Assembly: GCF_030247185.1 (NCBI RefSeq) | Contig: NC_080572.1 | Span: 304,283,656-304,347,655 of the forward strand | Origin: Malaya genurostris | Lineage: Eukaryota; Arthropoda; Insecta; Diptera; Culicidae | Length of the DNA: 64,000 nt | Reading direction: 5' to 3' | Shown here: one piece after another, positions 1 through 11,103 of the stretch | Position numbering within the stretch: the first letter of the stretch is position 1 | Layout: each line of letters opens with the position of its first letter | Made by a program: the position numbers and the translations under genes | Notes under the pieces: generated by a model | Seen by the model: the letters and a program-made list of their open reading frames with translations, nothing else | Databases searched by the model: none | Told to the model about the DNA's origin: nothing

Positions 1-1
1 T

Positions 2-410
2 TTCAAAGATTTGGGTGTGCTTCTTGATTCTCAGCTCTCCTTCAGACATCACTACTCGCAGATCTCTGCCATGGCGTAATCCGTCAGAGCTTCCACCATA
101 CATTGAGCGCTGTCGTTTGCTCGACATGGACACACTAGACAAACGACGAAATATACTCAGAGCAGTATTTATAGCGAAATTGCTGAATGGACAAATTGAT
201 GCTCCTGAAATTCTCTCGCAAATATGTATTAATGTCCCTCCAAGAACGCTAAGAGCGCGGAATTTCTTGCGACTCGACTTACGAAGAACGGAATATGGCC
301 AGAACGAACCGATTAGGGCAATGTGCAATGTTTTCAATAGTGTGTACGACCTTTTTGACTTTTGTGTATCTAGTGTTGTTTTCAAGAATAGGCTTAAGAG
401 ACTCGGATAG
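2..410 (+). pseudogene. LINE reverse transcriptase C-terminus, broken
   Basis: Remnant of the ORF2 protein of the element above. The N-side piece runs in frame 2 into a TAA at 77-79, and the C-side piece runs in frame 3 to TAG at 408-410. It has no RT catalytic motif, so it cannot be active. A similar RT tail (DLGIVLD and FNIPGRSLRR segments) occurs antisense at 8826-9094, so the same broad family is present twice in the window. Confidence 0.7.
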
Positions 411-620
411 AATATAAGTAGAACTTAATTATTTTTTAGCACTGGACAATGTTTGTATTCGTTAGGCTAATGTTTTTGAATTGTAACTATGTAAACAAAT
501 ATGTAAAATGTTAAAAAAGATGATGGGTTTCTACGCGCATTTGATGAATTTCAAATGGGCTTTTCCCACTCCACCAAAAACTCCATTGAGATCAATCCAG
601 GTCAGATGGAAAGAAATAGA

Positions 621-651
<31 letters not shown>

Positions 652-652
652 A
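621..652. repeat. (TAAA)n simple repeat, LINE tail
   Basis: Eight tandem copies of a 4-base TAAA unit directly follow the 3' UTR of the first LINE and directly precede the Juan fragment. The simplest reading is the 3' tail of the first element. Confidence 0.8.
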
Positions 653-654
653 CC

Positions 655-1354
655 ACGCTCTGGGATTTCCCATGAACTTTACCTAATACACTTCAATCGA
701 AGTGACGTAAACAATTTGAAAACTTTAGAAAAAGTACGTTTCATTTCCCACATTAAAATTCATTGGGAACATTATAAACGGCATAATCGTATTGCAAACT
801 CAACGCAATGTCGTCGTTGCCAAGGCTTCGGCCATGGAACCAAAAATTGTCATATGGACGGTACGGTGTTTGAATTGTGGTAAATCGGATTCGAAAGACG
901 TTTGTCCAATGAATGAAACCACTGATAAATTTTCATGTTCAAATTGCGATGGAAATCATAAATCCAATTATTTGAAATGTCCTGTCAGGGAAAAATTTTT
1001 AAACGCTCGTTCGCTTAGACAACAAGTCAAATCAACGACCTTAAATTTACAGAACATACCTGAAAATAAAAAAAAACCGTTACATATGCCACGCCTAATT
1101 CTTCTAAGGCACTTATTTCTTCGAATTTAACACAAAAAACAGGTACGTCTTCCAATTTGTCTTCTAACGAAAACAATTTATTGCCAGGTAGATCGACCTC
1201 GTCATTATCTTCTTCTAATATCAGTTACGCTAGTGTAACAGGAAGAAATCTACCACTTAATTCTTCTAATGTAAATAATCAAAACACAGGAACGCCTTGC
1301 AGTTCATCTTCTAACGAAAACAATTTAAATAATTATTTGAATATTTTAAATTAG
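655..1354 (+). pseudogene. Juan ORF1 (gag-like) remnant with CCHC knuckles
   Basis: Frame 655-879 gives a gag segment leading to CRRCQGFGHGTKNC, a CX2CX4HX4C knuckle. A frameshift near 855 moves the reading to 792-1130, where CLNCGKSDSKDVC and CSNCDGNHKSNYLKC supply the second and third knuckles. A further frame (1157-1354) gives a Ser/Asn-rich tail with SYASVTGRN. Jockey-clade ORF1 proteins bind element RNA, and the three-knuckle array is their standard layout. The N-terminal half is missing because the element is 5'-truncated. Confidence 0.75.
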
Positions 1355-3948
1355 AATGCTCGATCTTTGAAATCGAGTGAAGATGAATTTTATAATTTTC
1401 TCAAAGTTCACAAAATTCATATTGCCATTGTGACAGAAACTTTTCTTAAACCAAATGTCAAATTGAAAAGTAATCCACATTATGTGGTTCATCGATTTGA
1501 CAGGTTTACTGGAATGGGTGGTGGAGTTGCCATTTTTGTCCAACGGCAAATTAAACATCTAGTTTTACCTTCTTTCAATACTAAAGTTATTGAACGCTTG
1601 GGAATCGAAGTTGAAACCATTCATGGAATTTATTTCATCGCTGGAGCATATTTGCTATTCCAATGCACCGGCAAACAATTAAATCTCTTTAAAGGCGATT
1701 TGCAAAAACTCACAAGATATCGACCGAAAATTTTCGTAATAGGGGACTTAAATGCTAAGCATGTCCAGTGTCCAGCAAAATAACAGTAATGGTAAAATAC
1801 TTCATAATCAACTCTCAGCTGGTTACTTCACAGTTCTTCATCCCAGTAATCCGACTTGTTTCTCTTCCGTGAAAAACCCGTCTACAATTGATCTGGTTCT
1901 AACGTATCAAAGTCACATTTGTAGTGAACTGATTACTTATGCTGACTTTAACTTAGATCATCTTCCTGTAACATTCAGACTTTCCAACGAAGCTATAATT
2001 AATCCAATTAGTTCTATATTCAACTATTATAGAGCTAATTCATTGGATTACAGATTTCACATTGAAAATCATGTGGAACATTAAACTATTTTAGAAAATT
2101 CTGCGGACATCGACACAGCAATTTGAATCATTATATTATCGAAGCTAGAAATCTTTCAGTTCCCAAAGCTCAAACTAAATTAAATTCTCCTATCATCGAT
2201 GACAATCTTCAACTGCTCATTCGGTTGAAAAATGTTCGTCGACGACAATATAAAAGTTCTCATGATCCTGCTATGAAAAACATAGTTAAGGTTGTTTTAC
2301 AAAAAGAAATTAAACAAAGATTTACTCTTTTGCGAAATGAAAATTTCGCTAAAGAAGTTGAACAGATTAAACCATATTTTAAACCTTTCTGGAAACTTTC
2401 TAAGGTTCTTAAGAAACCTCAGAAACCAATTCCTGCTCTCAAGGAAGGAAATCAAATACTTCTTACAAATGGCGAAAAAGCTCAAAAACTTGCTTCACAA
2501 TTTTAATTTGAACGTTGTGAGTCCAATTGAAAATGAAGTCTCACTGAAATATGAGCATATTTCTACCCAAGTGTTATCACACGATGACATTATTGAGACG
2601 AATTTTGATGAAATTAAATCAATTATTAGGAAACTTAAAAACATGAAGGCTCCTGGTAATGATGGAATTTTTAATATTCTTATTAAAAATCTTCACGATG
2701 TTGCCTTGAGACTCCTGGTTAAAATTTTCAACAAGTGTTTTTCATTAGCTTACTTCCCAAAACGATGGAAAAACGCTAAAGTAATTCCTATCATCAAACC
2801 TGATAAAAACCCAGAAGAAACATCAAGTTATCGATCAATTAGCTTACTTTCTTCTATCAGTAAACTTTTTGAAAAAAATTATCTTGTTGAGAATGATGTC
2901 TCATATAAATGAGAATTCAATTTTTATACCAGAGCAGTTTAGATTTCGCCATGAACATTCAACTACTCATCAACTTGTCAGAGTAACGAACATGATAAAA
3001 GCAAATAAATCTTCTGGGTTTTCCACTGGAGTTGCTCTTCTAGACATAGAAAAAGCATTCGACAGTGTTCGGCACAAAGGTTTAATAGCAAAAATGTCTG
3101 ATTTCCAGTTTCCTATTTATTTGATCAAAATGATTCAAAATTATTTAACTGATCGTACTCTTCAGGTTAGCTATCAGAATTGTAAATCTGAATTGCTACC
3201 CGGACGAGCAGGTGTTCCGCAGGGTTCGAGCGTAGCTCCAATCTTGTATAATATTTTCTCTTCTGATCTTCCAAATCTACCCGTTGGTTGTCAGAAATCG
3301 CTATTCTGTGACGACACAAGTCTGTTAGGCACAGGTAGAAATCTAAGAGTGATCTGCAGTCGCCTACAAAGAACTTTAAATATTTTCAGTGATTATCTGT
3401 CAAAATGGAAAATTAAACCAAATGCAGCAAAAACGCAAATAATTATCTTTCCTCATAAGCCAAGGGCTTCTTTTCTTAAACCAAATAATAATCACATTCT
3501 CAAATTAAATGGCTTGGAATTGACATGGTCTGATCAAGCTAAATACTTAGGTTTAACGTATGACAAAAAACTCACTTTCAAGGATCACATTGAAGGAATC
3601 CAGGCAAAGTGTAATAAATATATTAAATGTTTATATCCTCTTATAAGCAGAAATTTTAAGCTCTGTCTAAAAAACAAATTGTTAATTTATAAACAAATTT
3701 CCAGATCAGCCATGCTTTATGCAGTACCAATTTGGTCAAGTTGTTGTTCCACCAGGAAGAAAACGCTTCAAAGGATTCAGAATAAAATTCTGAAAATGAT
3801 TTTGAAGCGTCCTCCCTGGTTTAGTACAAATGAGTTACACAGACTCACAAATATAGAACCATTAGGTGAAATGTCACATAATATTATAAGCAAATTCCGA
3901 CAAAAATCGATGCAATCTTCAATTGAATCGATTCGCTCTCTGTATTAG
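1343..3948 (+). pseudogene. Juan ORF2 polyprotein (endonuclease + reverse transcriptase), multiply frameshifted
   Basis: Starts in NYLNILN, where a TAG at 1352-1354 replaces the Trp expected before NARSL. The AP-endonuclease runs 1355-1783 (catalytic Glu in VTETFLKP, GDLNAKH), shifts frame near 1770 and continues with FNLDHLPV (the SDHLPI equivalent, with Asn for Ser). A frame change near 2090, one near 2500 and one near 2880 follow. RT motifs visible in 2869-3948 are LLDIEKAFDSV, GVPQGSSVAP, FCDDTSLLG, and the C-terminal segment to LY and a TAG stop. Both catalytic Asp of FCDD are kept, but the ORF cannot give a full protein. Confidence 0.85.
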
Positions 3949-4181
3949 TTAGTAAGTTAGTATATAAGTTCCTTTTCCCCATTACACAATACAAGTAGGC
4001 TTAGAATTTTCCCTACCCAAAAATCTCAGAATTGCGGAAGCAAATGATGTCCTCTCGGTAACAACCAAATCATATATAAAATAGGGCTGAAATGTCACCA
4101 CTTGTGGCTGAACACCCAATTTAAATCTTAATACTTTAATTTTAACTCATATTCCAATAAATAGTTATTGAAAAAAACCCG

Positions 4182-4558
4182 ATTTTTGAAAGAAAGTATC
4201 GATACCTCAAAGTATCGACTCGGTATCGGACATCCCTAGAGTTGATACTTCCCCAACACATTCAAATTTTCAATCAGTAACTTTGATCATACCAATTCGT
4301 GCATTCAATTGTGTAAATAAACTAGCAATCATGTAATCAACGATTTTGCTAGACACATTTAATAAAGTTGCTAAAACGGTACGTTGTGATGCAAAATGGC
4401 AAGTCCCGTATGCATGTTTGGTTGTTCTAGCTCAATAACAAAACGATGAGGACTGTATGAAATTGGCACCCACCGATGGCATGACATGTATCCTATGGTT
4501 CGGGATGTGATGTTAGTTACACAAAAATGCACAGTGAAAATTATAGTACAACGTATAG
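4182..4558. other. Unassigned spacer downstream of gene A, with a possible hAT end
   Basis: Bases 4190-4240 read on the minus strand as TAGGGATGTCCGATACC, followed by further TATCGATAC-type repeats. This resembles the end of a degenerate hAT-type element, but no partner end was found. Nothing else is recognisable up to the 3' end of gene A. Confidence 0.3.
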
Positions 4559-4564
4559 TTTAAT
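4559..4564 (-). promoter_or_regulatory. Candidate poly(A) signal of gene A (ATTAAA)
   Basis: ATTAAA on the minus strand lies 18 bases after the gene A stop codon. It is the common variant hexamer, but the short 3' UTR it implies is unusual, so it is only a candidate. Confidence 0.3.
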
Positions 4565-4581
4565 AAAGCAGCGAATAATTA

Positions 4582-7500
4582 CTAAATTCCTTGCAGGCGG
4601 TAAAATGTTCGCCAGAATTGGAACAAATCCTCGTCGAAACCATTGTACAGATTTAGCTCTACCGGAACTTTTGAGTTACTCGAATTGGCAAACTCCAGCA
4701 GCTGACAGTCAGTACGCTCGCATATCGGACCAACGATTCTGTTAGAAAAAAAATACATAGATTTAGATTCAAAGTCCTTCCCAATACACTAAGGTCTTTT
4801 TTATGCGACTTTTTTTAAGCGAAGTTTCAGAGTTATGCGGTTTTTTAATGCAAATTTTCAGAGTTACGCCGTTTTTTTATGCGTTTTTTATCTTTCGCAT
4901 AAAAAAAGACTTCAGTGTATACTGATTAATGTCATTGATGAACTTACCCTTCGCGAGCCGTTTTGCTGATGTAATCCACAAACCCTTTCGCCATTATCCA
5001 TTCGGGCGATCCGGTCGGAAAGTCGACGGCCACGTCTGTGTTGCGAAATAGATACAATAACTCATCTGAATGGCAAACCCCGAAGTCCTCTCTGGTGTAG
5101 GTGTAAAGGTACGAGTATGAGAATTGTCCCTTGAAGTTGAAGTAATACACGCTGACCGGTGCCCTTTGCGAGTTTCTTTGTGATAAGTGTTGTTTAACAC
5201 CCAAAGCAATAGGATAGATTATCGCCGATTCTGTCATCAGCTGAAAGTTTGATCAAGCATAATTACATTCGGTAATTTATTCTATCCAGAAAAAAAAAAC
5301 AAATATACTCACATCCTGCAATCGCAGAAAATTGTCGGTCGTCAACCAGTTGTCTTGCGAACTGTCGTTGAAGAAACGTTCCTTCAACATTTGAACCGTC
5401 CGCGGGCTTGCATCTCCCCCCGCTAAACGTGGAATAAATTTGATCGATTTCTCATTCAGCTGCTCGAGCAGAGTCGTATTGGTGATAATACTCAAGGAAT
5501 CCGCTGCACCATCATTCGGAACGAACCCTGTAATCCAAGGGATCTGTTCATATTTTCCGGACACCCACAGAGCCCGAGGTTCCTTGTTCAAGAATGTTCC
5601 ATTTGTCTCGTGACGTTCTGCGACAGGTTGGTACAGTCCGGTTGGCTGCACGTGGAAATATTTCATCCGATCAATGCTCCTTCCTAGTTCTATGGCATCC
5701 ACGGCACGAAGCTCATCGACCAATTTGGTGGTTGAAATTTTGTATGCTTCGGGTATTCCGAGTACAGCCGCCTGTCGGCGAGCTACCCTCGCCTGGTCAA
5801 TGTTATAATTCCAGTAAGCTAGTGCACTGCCACTCATACTAACCGCTTTCGAGAAGGTACCCCTGCTCAACGGTGACATCATATGCAACTGAACCGATGC
5901 TGCTCCCGCTTCGTGACCTACCAACATTACCCGCTTAGTATCTCCTCCGAAGCGTTTAATGTTTTTCTGAACCCATCGCAATGCCATACTTTGATCCTTT
6001 AGTCCATAATTTCCCGGCGAACTACTGTCTTCGGTCGACAGAAATCCAAACACACCTAGACGGTATTGAATCACGACGACGAGCACCCTTCGAGTGTCCA
6101 TCAATCGTTCCGGGCCGTACTCGGCCATCGATGCTGATCCGGATGCATATCTGCCACCGTGGATGAAGACAATCACCGGAAGTGGATCGGTTATGTACTG
6201 AAATAAAAACGAAAAATTGTGCACGGTTGAGTTTCATCTTCTGTTTACTGTATTCAAAAGTTAAAATTAACCTGACTTTAACCTTCCGTCTGACTGATGG
6301 GCCCAGCCAGACCTTTTTTGTTTGTTACCATCAATTTTACATATTTTTAATTTATCTATCGACTTGAGGCAAGGATGGCTTTTATCGTATCAAAGAACGC
6401 TCGCTAGCAACTCTTCACACGATTCAATCAGTGCCATCAAAGAGATACGGATATCATCGCAGCAACAAAAACCCGGCATGACTAGACTAACATAGAATAG
6501 ACACCAGTGCGAGAGCGAATTTCTCTCGATGACATTTCTGAGAATCAAAGATTAGGACGCTGCTGTGGGGATTCTCTCTGAAGCAACAAACGGTCGCTTA
6601 TTCTCGTTTCGCGATCCGATTCTGTATGAGCAGTGGATAATTGCGATAGAATCATTTTACTATTGCCGCTTATTCTAACTATGTGCGTATAACCTTTGTA
6701 TAAGTTGTGTCTATGAAAATGTCGGTGAATGCTCCACAAAAAGGTTTTAAAATATTGCAACCTAGTGTGAGAATCGTCAAGTTGAATCATTGATTTTTCT
6801 GCGATAAATGGGAAATCTCACACAGCACCGATCATTATCAGACTGTAAATGTTTTTAGGGCCGTGAAATACTCAGAGTATGAAGTGGAGCGAAGAAATGT
6901 AGAAAAATTCTTTCACGGTTCATGATTTGAGAGACACGATTTCTTTTAGCATCTTCTACCGGATTGAAAATGTTGTATACAATATAGATAGCAATGGGAG
7001 CGGGTCATATCGCAGAAAGCCATTTCGCCGAAAGTCGTTTCGCCGAATGCCATTTCACCGAAAGTCGTTTCGCCGAATAGGTCATTTCGCCGAAAGTCGT
7101 TTCGTCGAAAGGGTCATTTCGCCGAAAGGGTAATTTTGCCGAAAGGGTAATTTTGCCGTAAGGGTCATATCTCCTGCATGTTATGTCTCCTGTATAACTG
7201 ATGTGGCGCAGCCACATAACCGAAGCCAAGATGGCTCGGCAGCACAAAGCCGCCGTGCCGACGCCAGCTGAGTCGGCCGCCAACCCGCCGTCGGAAGCGG
7301 CGGCCTCTTGCATACAAACCTGTAACCGCCTCGTTTGCCCGGTCTACTCAAAGCTAGGTTTCTTTGCTTTAGTTAGGTCCGAAAGAGCGGTAGCGAGGTC
7401 GGACAGCACATGAACTAAAACGATGTGGCGTAGCCGCATTAGTATTTTTTCATTTTCACTTAATAAACGGAAAATACCACCTACATTTGCCTGGTAGATA

Positions 7501-10500
7501 CACCTATGCAATTGATTTGATGCTTACTAACAGTCAACAAGTTTTCTTGGGAATTACTTTCTGAGGTTCATGAATCAATCTTTATTCAAGAGTACAACAA
7601 TCAATCATTATTCAAGAAGTACAATGGTAAGTTAACAAAACGGGCGTTAACGCTATCATCTTTCGTTTGTCTTTAATTTAAATCAATTCTAATTACGATT
7701 TCAGGATTCGGCGAAATGACCCTTTCGGCGAAATGGCATTCGGCGAAGTGACCCATTCGGCGAAATGTCATTCGGCGAAATGACTTTCGGCGAAGCGGCT
7801 TTCGGCGAAATGACTCTGATCCGTATACAATATAGATACCAATATAGCTGCTTCTGTCAAATTTTCGGCAATCACCAACACTGACTTGAGGTTTCAGGTA
7901 GCTTCCAAAAATTTTGATGGCTATCGATCTATGCAATTTGCAATATAGACAGTGTCCCCGAAAAGGACGAAAAACGGCTGGTTTGAAATATTACCCTCTG
8001 TCTGACTAATGGTATCTGGCTGGACCCCATACATTTTGTATAGAAAAATATGAGATATAATATAAGTTTATGATTTTTTCAAATGTTTTTGTTGTATTTC
8101 TCTATTCAAGGGCTGAGGCCAGTAGGTCGCGTATTACCACGTGGCTTGCTCTGCGTATAACATGGAGAGCATGGAAAGAGCTCTCTCGTATATGCGCAAA
8201 ATGACTCTCGATGGGCTGGATGGCCAAGAAAGTTTTGATATTTTCGGTTACAAGTTTGATTGCATCACATAAAATCCAATAAAGCTACCGTTTGTTTGGC
8301 AGCCTTGCTGAGCCGATTTTATTTCTCTCTCATGTTTCGTTACGTTACCAGGTAACAAGAGCAGAAAAAATGGTGCGTCTATAGAAATCGACTTACCATT
8401 ACTAAATTAAATTATCTAGACATTGTCAAGATAGATGTTTGATTCATGCTTTTGAAGGCGAGATATTCAATGAACAAGTTGAAAGACGACGTTTTCAGCT
8501 ATGCAATTCTTCTTTCAGAAACAAAACTTTCCCGACCGCTAAAGTCAATGAATCATTCTGAAATTTTCACAACATAATCTAAACTAATTTTCTAAGAGAT
8601 TGTCAGTTGGGTTTTTTGATTTTCGTCACCGTTTCTGAGAAAATCAGATCCGAAACGTGAAATGGTCCTCTTAAGCGCTCTAAAACACACAGGCCTCAGC
8701 CCCTAACCTCCATTTAGGTTCACATCGTACATATACAAGTGTTCATTCATAGACATACAAGCGTATGTTATACAAACCCTATCATTAACCTAACATAAAT
8801 ATTTTAATTTTAAATGCGTCTTTGTTCATTGTAAAATCAAATAAATGATAAACACTATTGAAGCGATGACAACAAACATCCATCCACATGGATTGATTTG
8901 ACAGTACTGTGTGCGATGGACTGATCGTCGAAGAAAGTCTGTTCTCCGCAATGATCTTCCAGGAATATTAAAATGCAATCTCTCCAAAAGCGCTGGGCAG
9001 TCGATGTTATTTGAAAGCAAGTCGAAGACAAGCAGTCGCTGAAACGAAGCTTACGATCAAGGACGATTCCCAAATCTTTAACAGCAGAATGCATTGAACT
9101 GGAACAGCCATCATAGAGTATTCAAATACGATCGGAGATTGCGATCGTGAGAACGTAATTGCACTGTATTTTTTATGTTTATACTTGTGGGGTTGTGAAT
9201 ACCTTCCTAAATATATCTAGACATTCGTTGGAAGCAAACTAGTCACAACAATACACCCCTGGAAATAACACGAGGTAGTGTGTTGTTTGTACCCATGGTA
9301 ATGTGTTATTTGTATCCATGGTGATACCACGCTTATTATTATTTAATCGTAGTAAGCGATCAACGAACTAACTCGTCCTCTTTCTTCTTTGGTCGCTTGA
9401 ACAGGTAACACGCATTATCAAATTGTCTTAGCTTGGCTGGGTGATTCCAGACTCTCAATAAAAGAAAACTCACAATACTCATACCGTTTCTGTCACACCA
9501 GTCAATAACTTTGTCAACGTCCATTTGTAAGGTACAGCAATCCACAAGGCTAGTAATGATGCGATACACTTTGAGATCGTCTGCATACATTACTTTAGGC
9601 GACGATAATTCTCTACATAGGTCATTCACGAACAGTACAAAGAGTAGTGGACCAAGATGGTTTCCTTGGGGAACACCTGATATAATGTTGAAAGGATCAG
9701 AAAGAATAGATCCTACACGAACTGGGGCTATGCGATTTGTGAGATACGAAAAAATCCAATCTGTCAGCCAGTCGGGGAAACCACCACGCCTCAATTTTTC
9801 TATTGCGAGCAGATGGGGTACACAATCGAAAGCTTTCGAGAAATCAACGTACAACACATCAACTTGTTGTCGTGTTTCGAGTTTGTCAATCAGTATAGAA
9901 ACGTAGCTCATCATATTAATCGTTGTTGATCGTTTTCTGACAAAGCCATGCTGATCAGTGTTGATAATGTGCTTTACTGCGGGATAGAGATACTCCAACA
10001 GCATACGTTCGGAAACTTTTGGTACTCAAAATGCCTCTGTAGTTATCGACGTCATGAACGTTACCAGTTTTATGAATCGGAACGATTAAAGCTTCTTTCC
10101 ACTTCGCCGGAAAATAACTCTCAGCTAAGGAACGATTGAAAAGCAGTGAAGCCGGCAAAGCTAAGGAAGAAGAGCATTCTTTTATAAATGATACACTTTT
10201 GAAAGAAATTGCAAGCGAACCATGAAAAATTTTGCATGGGGGAGGGGGTTAAATGTTGACATCGTTTTCTGGCTCTCGTTGAAAAGGGACTGACTATTCT
10301 TATGAAAACTCATGTCAGATCTATCAATCACGGCTACAGCAAATAACCATTTGAAGAAACACCACTTGAATTTGATTGCTTCACTTACACCTTTGGTTAA
10401 CCCACGCCTTTGCGCAGCGCAATTATCGAACCACTTATACTTTACACAAGCAGTAAAAACATGGTACTGTCGGTTTGCTGGTTTATAAATCAATCTGTTG

Positions 10501-11090
10501 AATAACATTTTGCGTTGATATTGTAATGATAGCCCTCTTCTTTGTTCATTTTTAGTTTTTGAATATGTTTCGCTTTGTTTAATCTTTTCATTGCAACACC
10601 TTAGCACCATAAACACTAACCTTCGGCCTGTACAGATTTAGATATAGGCAATCTTCACTTCCTTCCACCAGCGAGTAAGGCCGCGCATCGCTCTTCTGCA
10701 CACATTTACTGCGCTCGTATGTACCGTCGTAGTGACCACTCCATGATTCCGCAGGTACAGGATCCTGTTGGTCAACGATGAGCACCCGAATTAGTATTGA
10801 AATTAATTGAAGTTTCGTGTCATTGCTCACTTTCACTGGAAACTCACTCTAAACCTCAGCTTCCCGAGGGGTGGCTTGGCATACGGTACTCCTAGAAAGG
10901 CTTCAAACATGCTACCTTCCAGACCATTTTTATCTGATCCGATAATGCAACCATCGGTGATACAAACCAAAGGCGATGGCATAAATTTAGCATACTCCGG
11001 GAATTGACTGATCACACTCGAAGCACTGAGCACAAAACCAATGAATACTAGATGAACCACATGCTGCACCGATTTATTGACCATCTTCAT
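4582..11090 (-). CDS. Gene A: secreted carboxylesterase-family protein with Ser-to-Glu nucleophile change (pseudo-esterase)
   Basis: Five exons join in frame: 11090-10848, 10764-10621, 6197-5313, 5240-4948, 4738-4582, giving 573 aa. All introns are GT-AG (donors GTGAGT, GTTAGT, GTGAGT, GTAAGT). The protein opens with a hydrophobic signal peptide (about residues 8-28). It then has VCITDGC, EDCLYLNLY, the oxyanion-hole segment FIHGG, QYRLGVFGF and GNYGLKDQ. The nucleophile elbow reads GHEAG instead of GxSxG: residue 225 (codon 5912-5910) is Glu, so classical ester hydrolysis should be lost. The acid position is Asp (FVPNDGA) and the His is kept (GVCHSDELLYLF, residue 481). The length is usual for the alpha/beta-hydrolase carboxylesterases, and all exons are open, which argues for a constrained non-catalytic role as in glutactin- or neurotactin-like proteins. 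The start is the first ATG; a second in-frame ATG lies two codons later. Intron 2 is 4.4 kb of repeats and intron 4 holds a MITE. The closest relatives I recall are mosquito venom-carboxylesterase-6/JHE-like proteins. Confidence 0.93.
4785..4921. mobile_element. MITE with TA target duplication in intron 4 of gene A
   Basis: About 24-bp imperfect terminal inverted repeats: CACTAAGGTCTTTTTTATG at the left and, read inverted, CACTGAAGTCTTTTTTTATG at the right, flanked by TA on both sides. The interior has ATGCG-rich direct sub-repeats. It has no coding capacity. TA duplications place it with the Tc1/mariner/pogo group, probably as a non-autonomous derivative. Confidence 0.7.
6198..6995. other. 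Start of gene A intron 2, unassigned
   Basis: No coding signal. A segment near 6275-6310 (GTCTGACTGATGG context) resembles one near 7990-8030 (GTCTGACTAATGG), so a short dispersed repeat flanks the foldback element below on both sides. Confidence 0.35.
6996..7823. mobile_element. Foldback-type element with arms of TTTCGCCGAA sub-repeats and 20-bp flanking direct repeats
   Basis: The left arm (about 7003-7175) is a tandem array of units ending TTTCGCCGAA. The right arm (about 7703-7815) carries the same units inverted (TTCGGCGAAA). The element is bracketed by a 20-bp near-identical direct repeat starting TATACAATATAGATA at 6976-6995 and 7824-7843 (one mismatch), consistent with a target-site duplication. 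The centre contains a GC-rich block (7200-7440). No transposase is encoded. Apparent ORFs across the arms (FRRKSFRR-type repeats) are translations of the satellite-like arms, not genes. Confidence 0.7.
7200..7440. repeat. GC-rich block bracketed by two stem-loops inside the foldback element
   Basis: ATGTGGCGCAGCCACAT at 7201-7217 and ATGTGGCGTAGCCGCAT at 7423-7439 are direct repeats of each other and each can form a 7-bp hairpin. Between them lies a CpG-rich stretch with GGCCGCC/GGCGGCC inverted motifs, very unlike the AT-rich surroundings. It may be a separate small insertion. Confidence 0.5.
8109..8704. mobile_element. Non-coding repeat with GGGCTGAGGCC terminal inverted repeats
   Basis: The left end GGGCTGAGGCC (8110-8120) and right end GGCCTCAGCCCC (8692-8703) are inverted. 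Much of the interior (CACGTGGC, TCTCTCGTATATG, TTTTATTTCTCTCTC, AAATTATCTAGAC, GACCGCTAAA, TGAATCAT segments in the same order) recurs at 23195-23860, so this is a dispersed family. No clear target duplication was seen. Confidence 0.6.
8826..10165 (-). mobile_element. T1/CR1-like LINE remnant in gene A intron 2
   Basis: Reading from 10165 downwards: an RT finger segment (FPAKWKEALIVPIHK, 10158-9955), the RT palm (9360-10004: VDFSKAFDCVPH, SGVPQGNHLGPLLF, VMYADDLKVYR), then after about 265 degenerate bases a short tail (DLGIVLD and FNIPGRSLRR segments, 8826-9094). Both ends are truncated, and there is one frame change around 10000 plus internal loss. It is antisense to the window but co-oriented with gene A, which is also on the minus strand. 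Confidence 0.8.
9360..10158 (-). pseudogene. LINE reverse transcriptase fragment (YADD box present)
   Basis: Two overlapping frames encode the RT core. The YADD catalytic motif is intact, but flanking RT and all endonuclease sequence are missing. After WCDRNGMSI the reading loses similarity and ends at a stop. It is not a functional gene and is clearly separate from the esterase exons on either side. Confidence 0.8.
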
Positions 11091-11103
11091 CACGCGTAGG
11101 CTA

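Larger units (their letters stand above)
1..652 (+). mobile_element. 3' end of a non-LTR retrotransposon (T1/CR1-like), internally deleted
   Basis: Bases 2-60 encode an RT segment containing KDLGVLLDS. Bases 60-410, in another frame, encode the C-terminal tail of a LINE polymerase (ELPPYIERC, then a long segment ending LFDF...RLKRLG and a stop at 408-410). The roughly 100 residues that normally separate these segments are missing, so two RT pieces were joined by an internal deletion plus a frameshift. The rest is 3' UTR ending in a (TAAA)n tail at 621-652, a common LINE terminus. The upstream part lies outside the window. Clade assignment is from remembered mosquito T1/Q-type proteins and is tentative. 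Confidence 0.75.
653..4182 (+). mobile_element. Juan-like non-LTR retrotransposon (Jockey clade), 5'-truncated and frameshifted
   Basis: The region reads in order: the gag zinc-knuckle part of ORF1 (653-1150), a Ser/Asn-rich ORF1 tail (1157-1350), the ORF2 endonuclease (1343-2084), an RT fingers/linker region (2123-2900), RT palm and thumb (2869-3948), a 3' UTR, and a short A-run near 4172-4180 preceded by AATAAA-type sequence. The RT box FCDD and the segments ICSRLQ and NKYIKCLYPL match my recollection of mosquito Juan elements. The 5' UTR and start of ORF1 are absent. At least five frame changes and one nonsense codon make it inactive. Two further Juan pieces lie at 53064-54720 and 58591-58890. 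Confidence 0.88.

Noticed and set aside
4527..4745. Plus-strand 72-codon frame
   Set aside because: It is the antisense of gene A exon 5, whose minus-strand frame, splice acceptor and homology to gene B exon 6 are convincing.
5594..6367. Plus-strand frames inside gene A exon 3
   Set aside because: Shadows of the esterase coding strand.
7003..7175. CRISPR-like spaced repeats
   Set aside because: Units are contiguous, variable in length and mirrored in the other arm; the sequence is eukaryotic.
6927..7936. Frames with FRRKSFRR or AECHFAE repeats
   Set aside because: Translations of the TTTCGCCGAA arm units of a foldback element; no start context or domain.
11091..11093. Earlier start for gene A at GTG 11093
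   Set aside because: Not an ATG; the ATG at 11090 is used.
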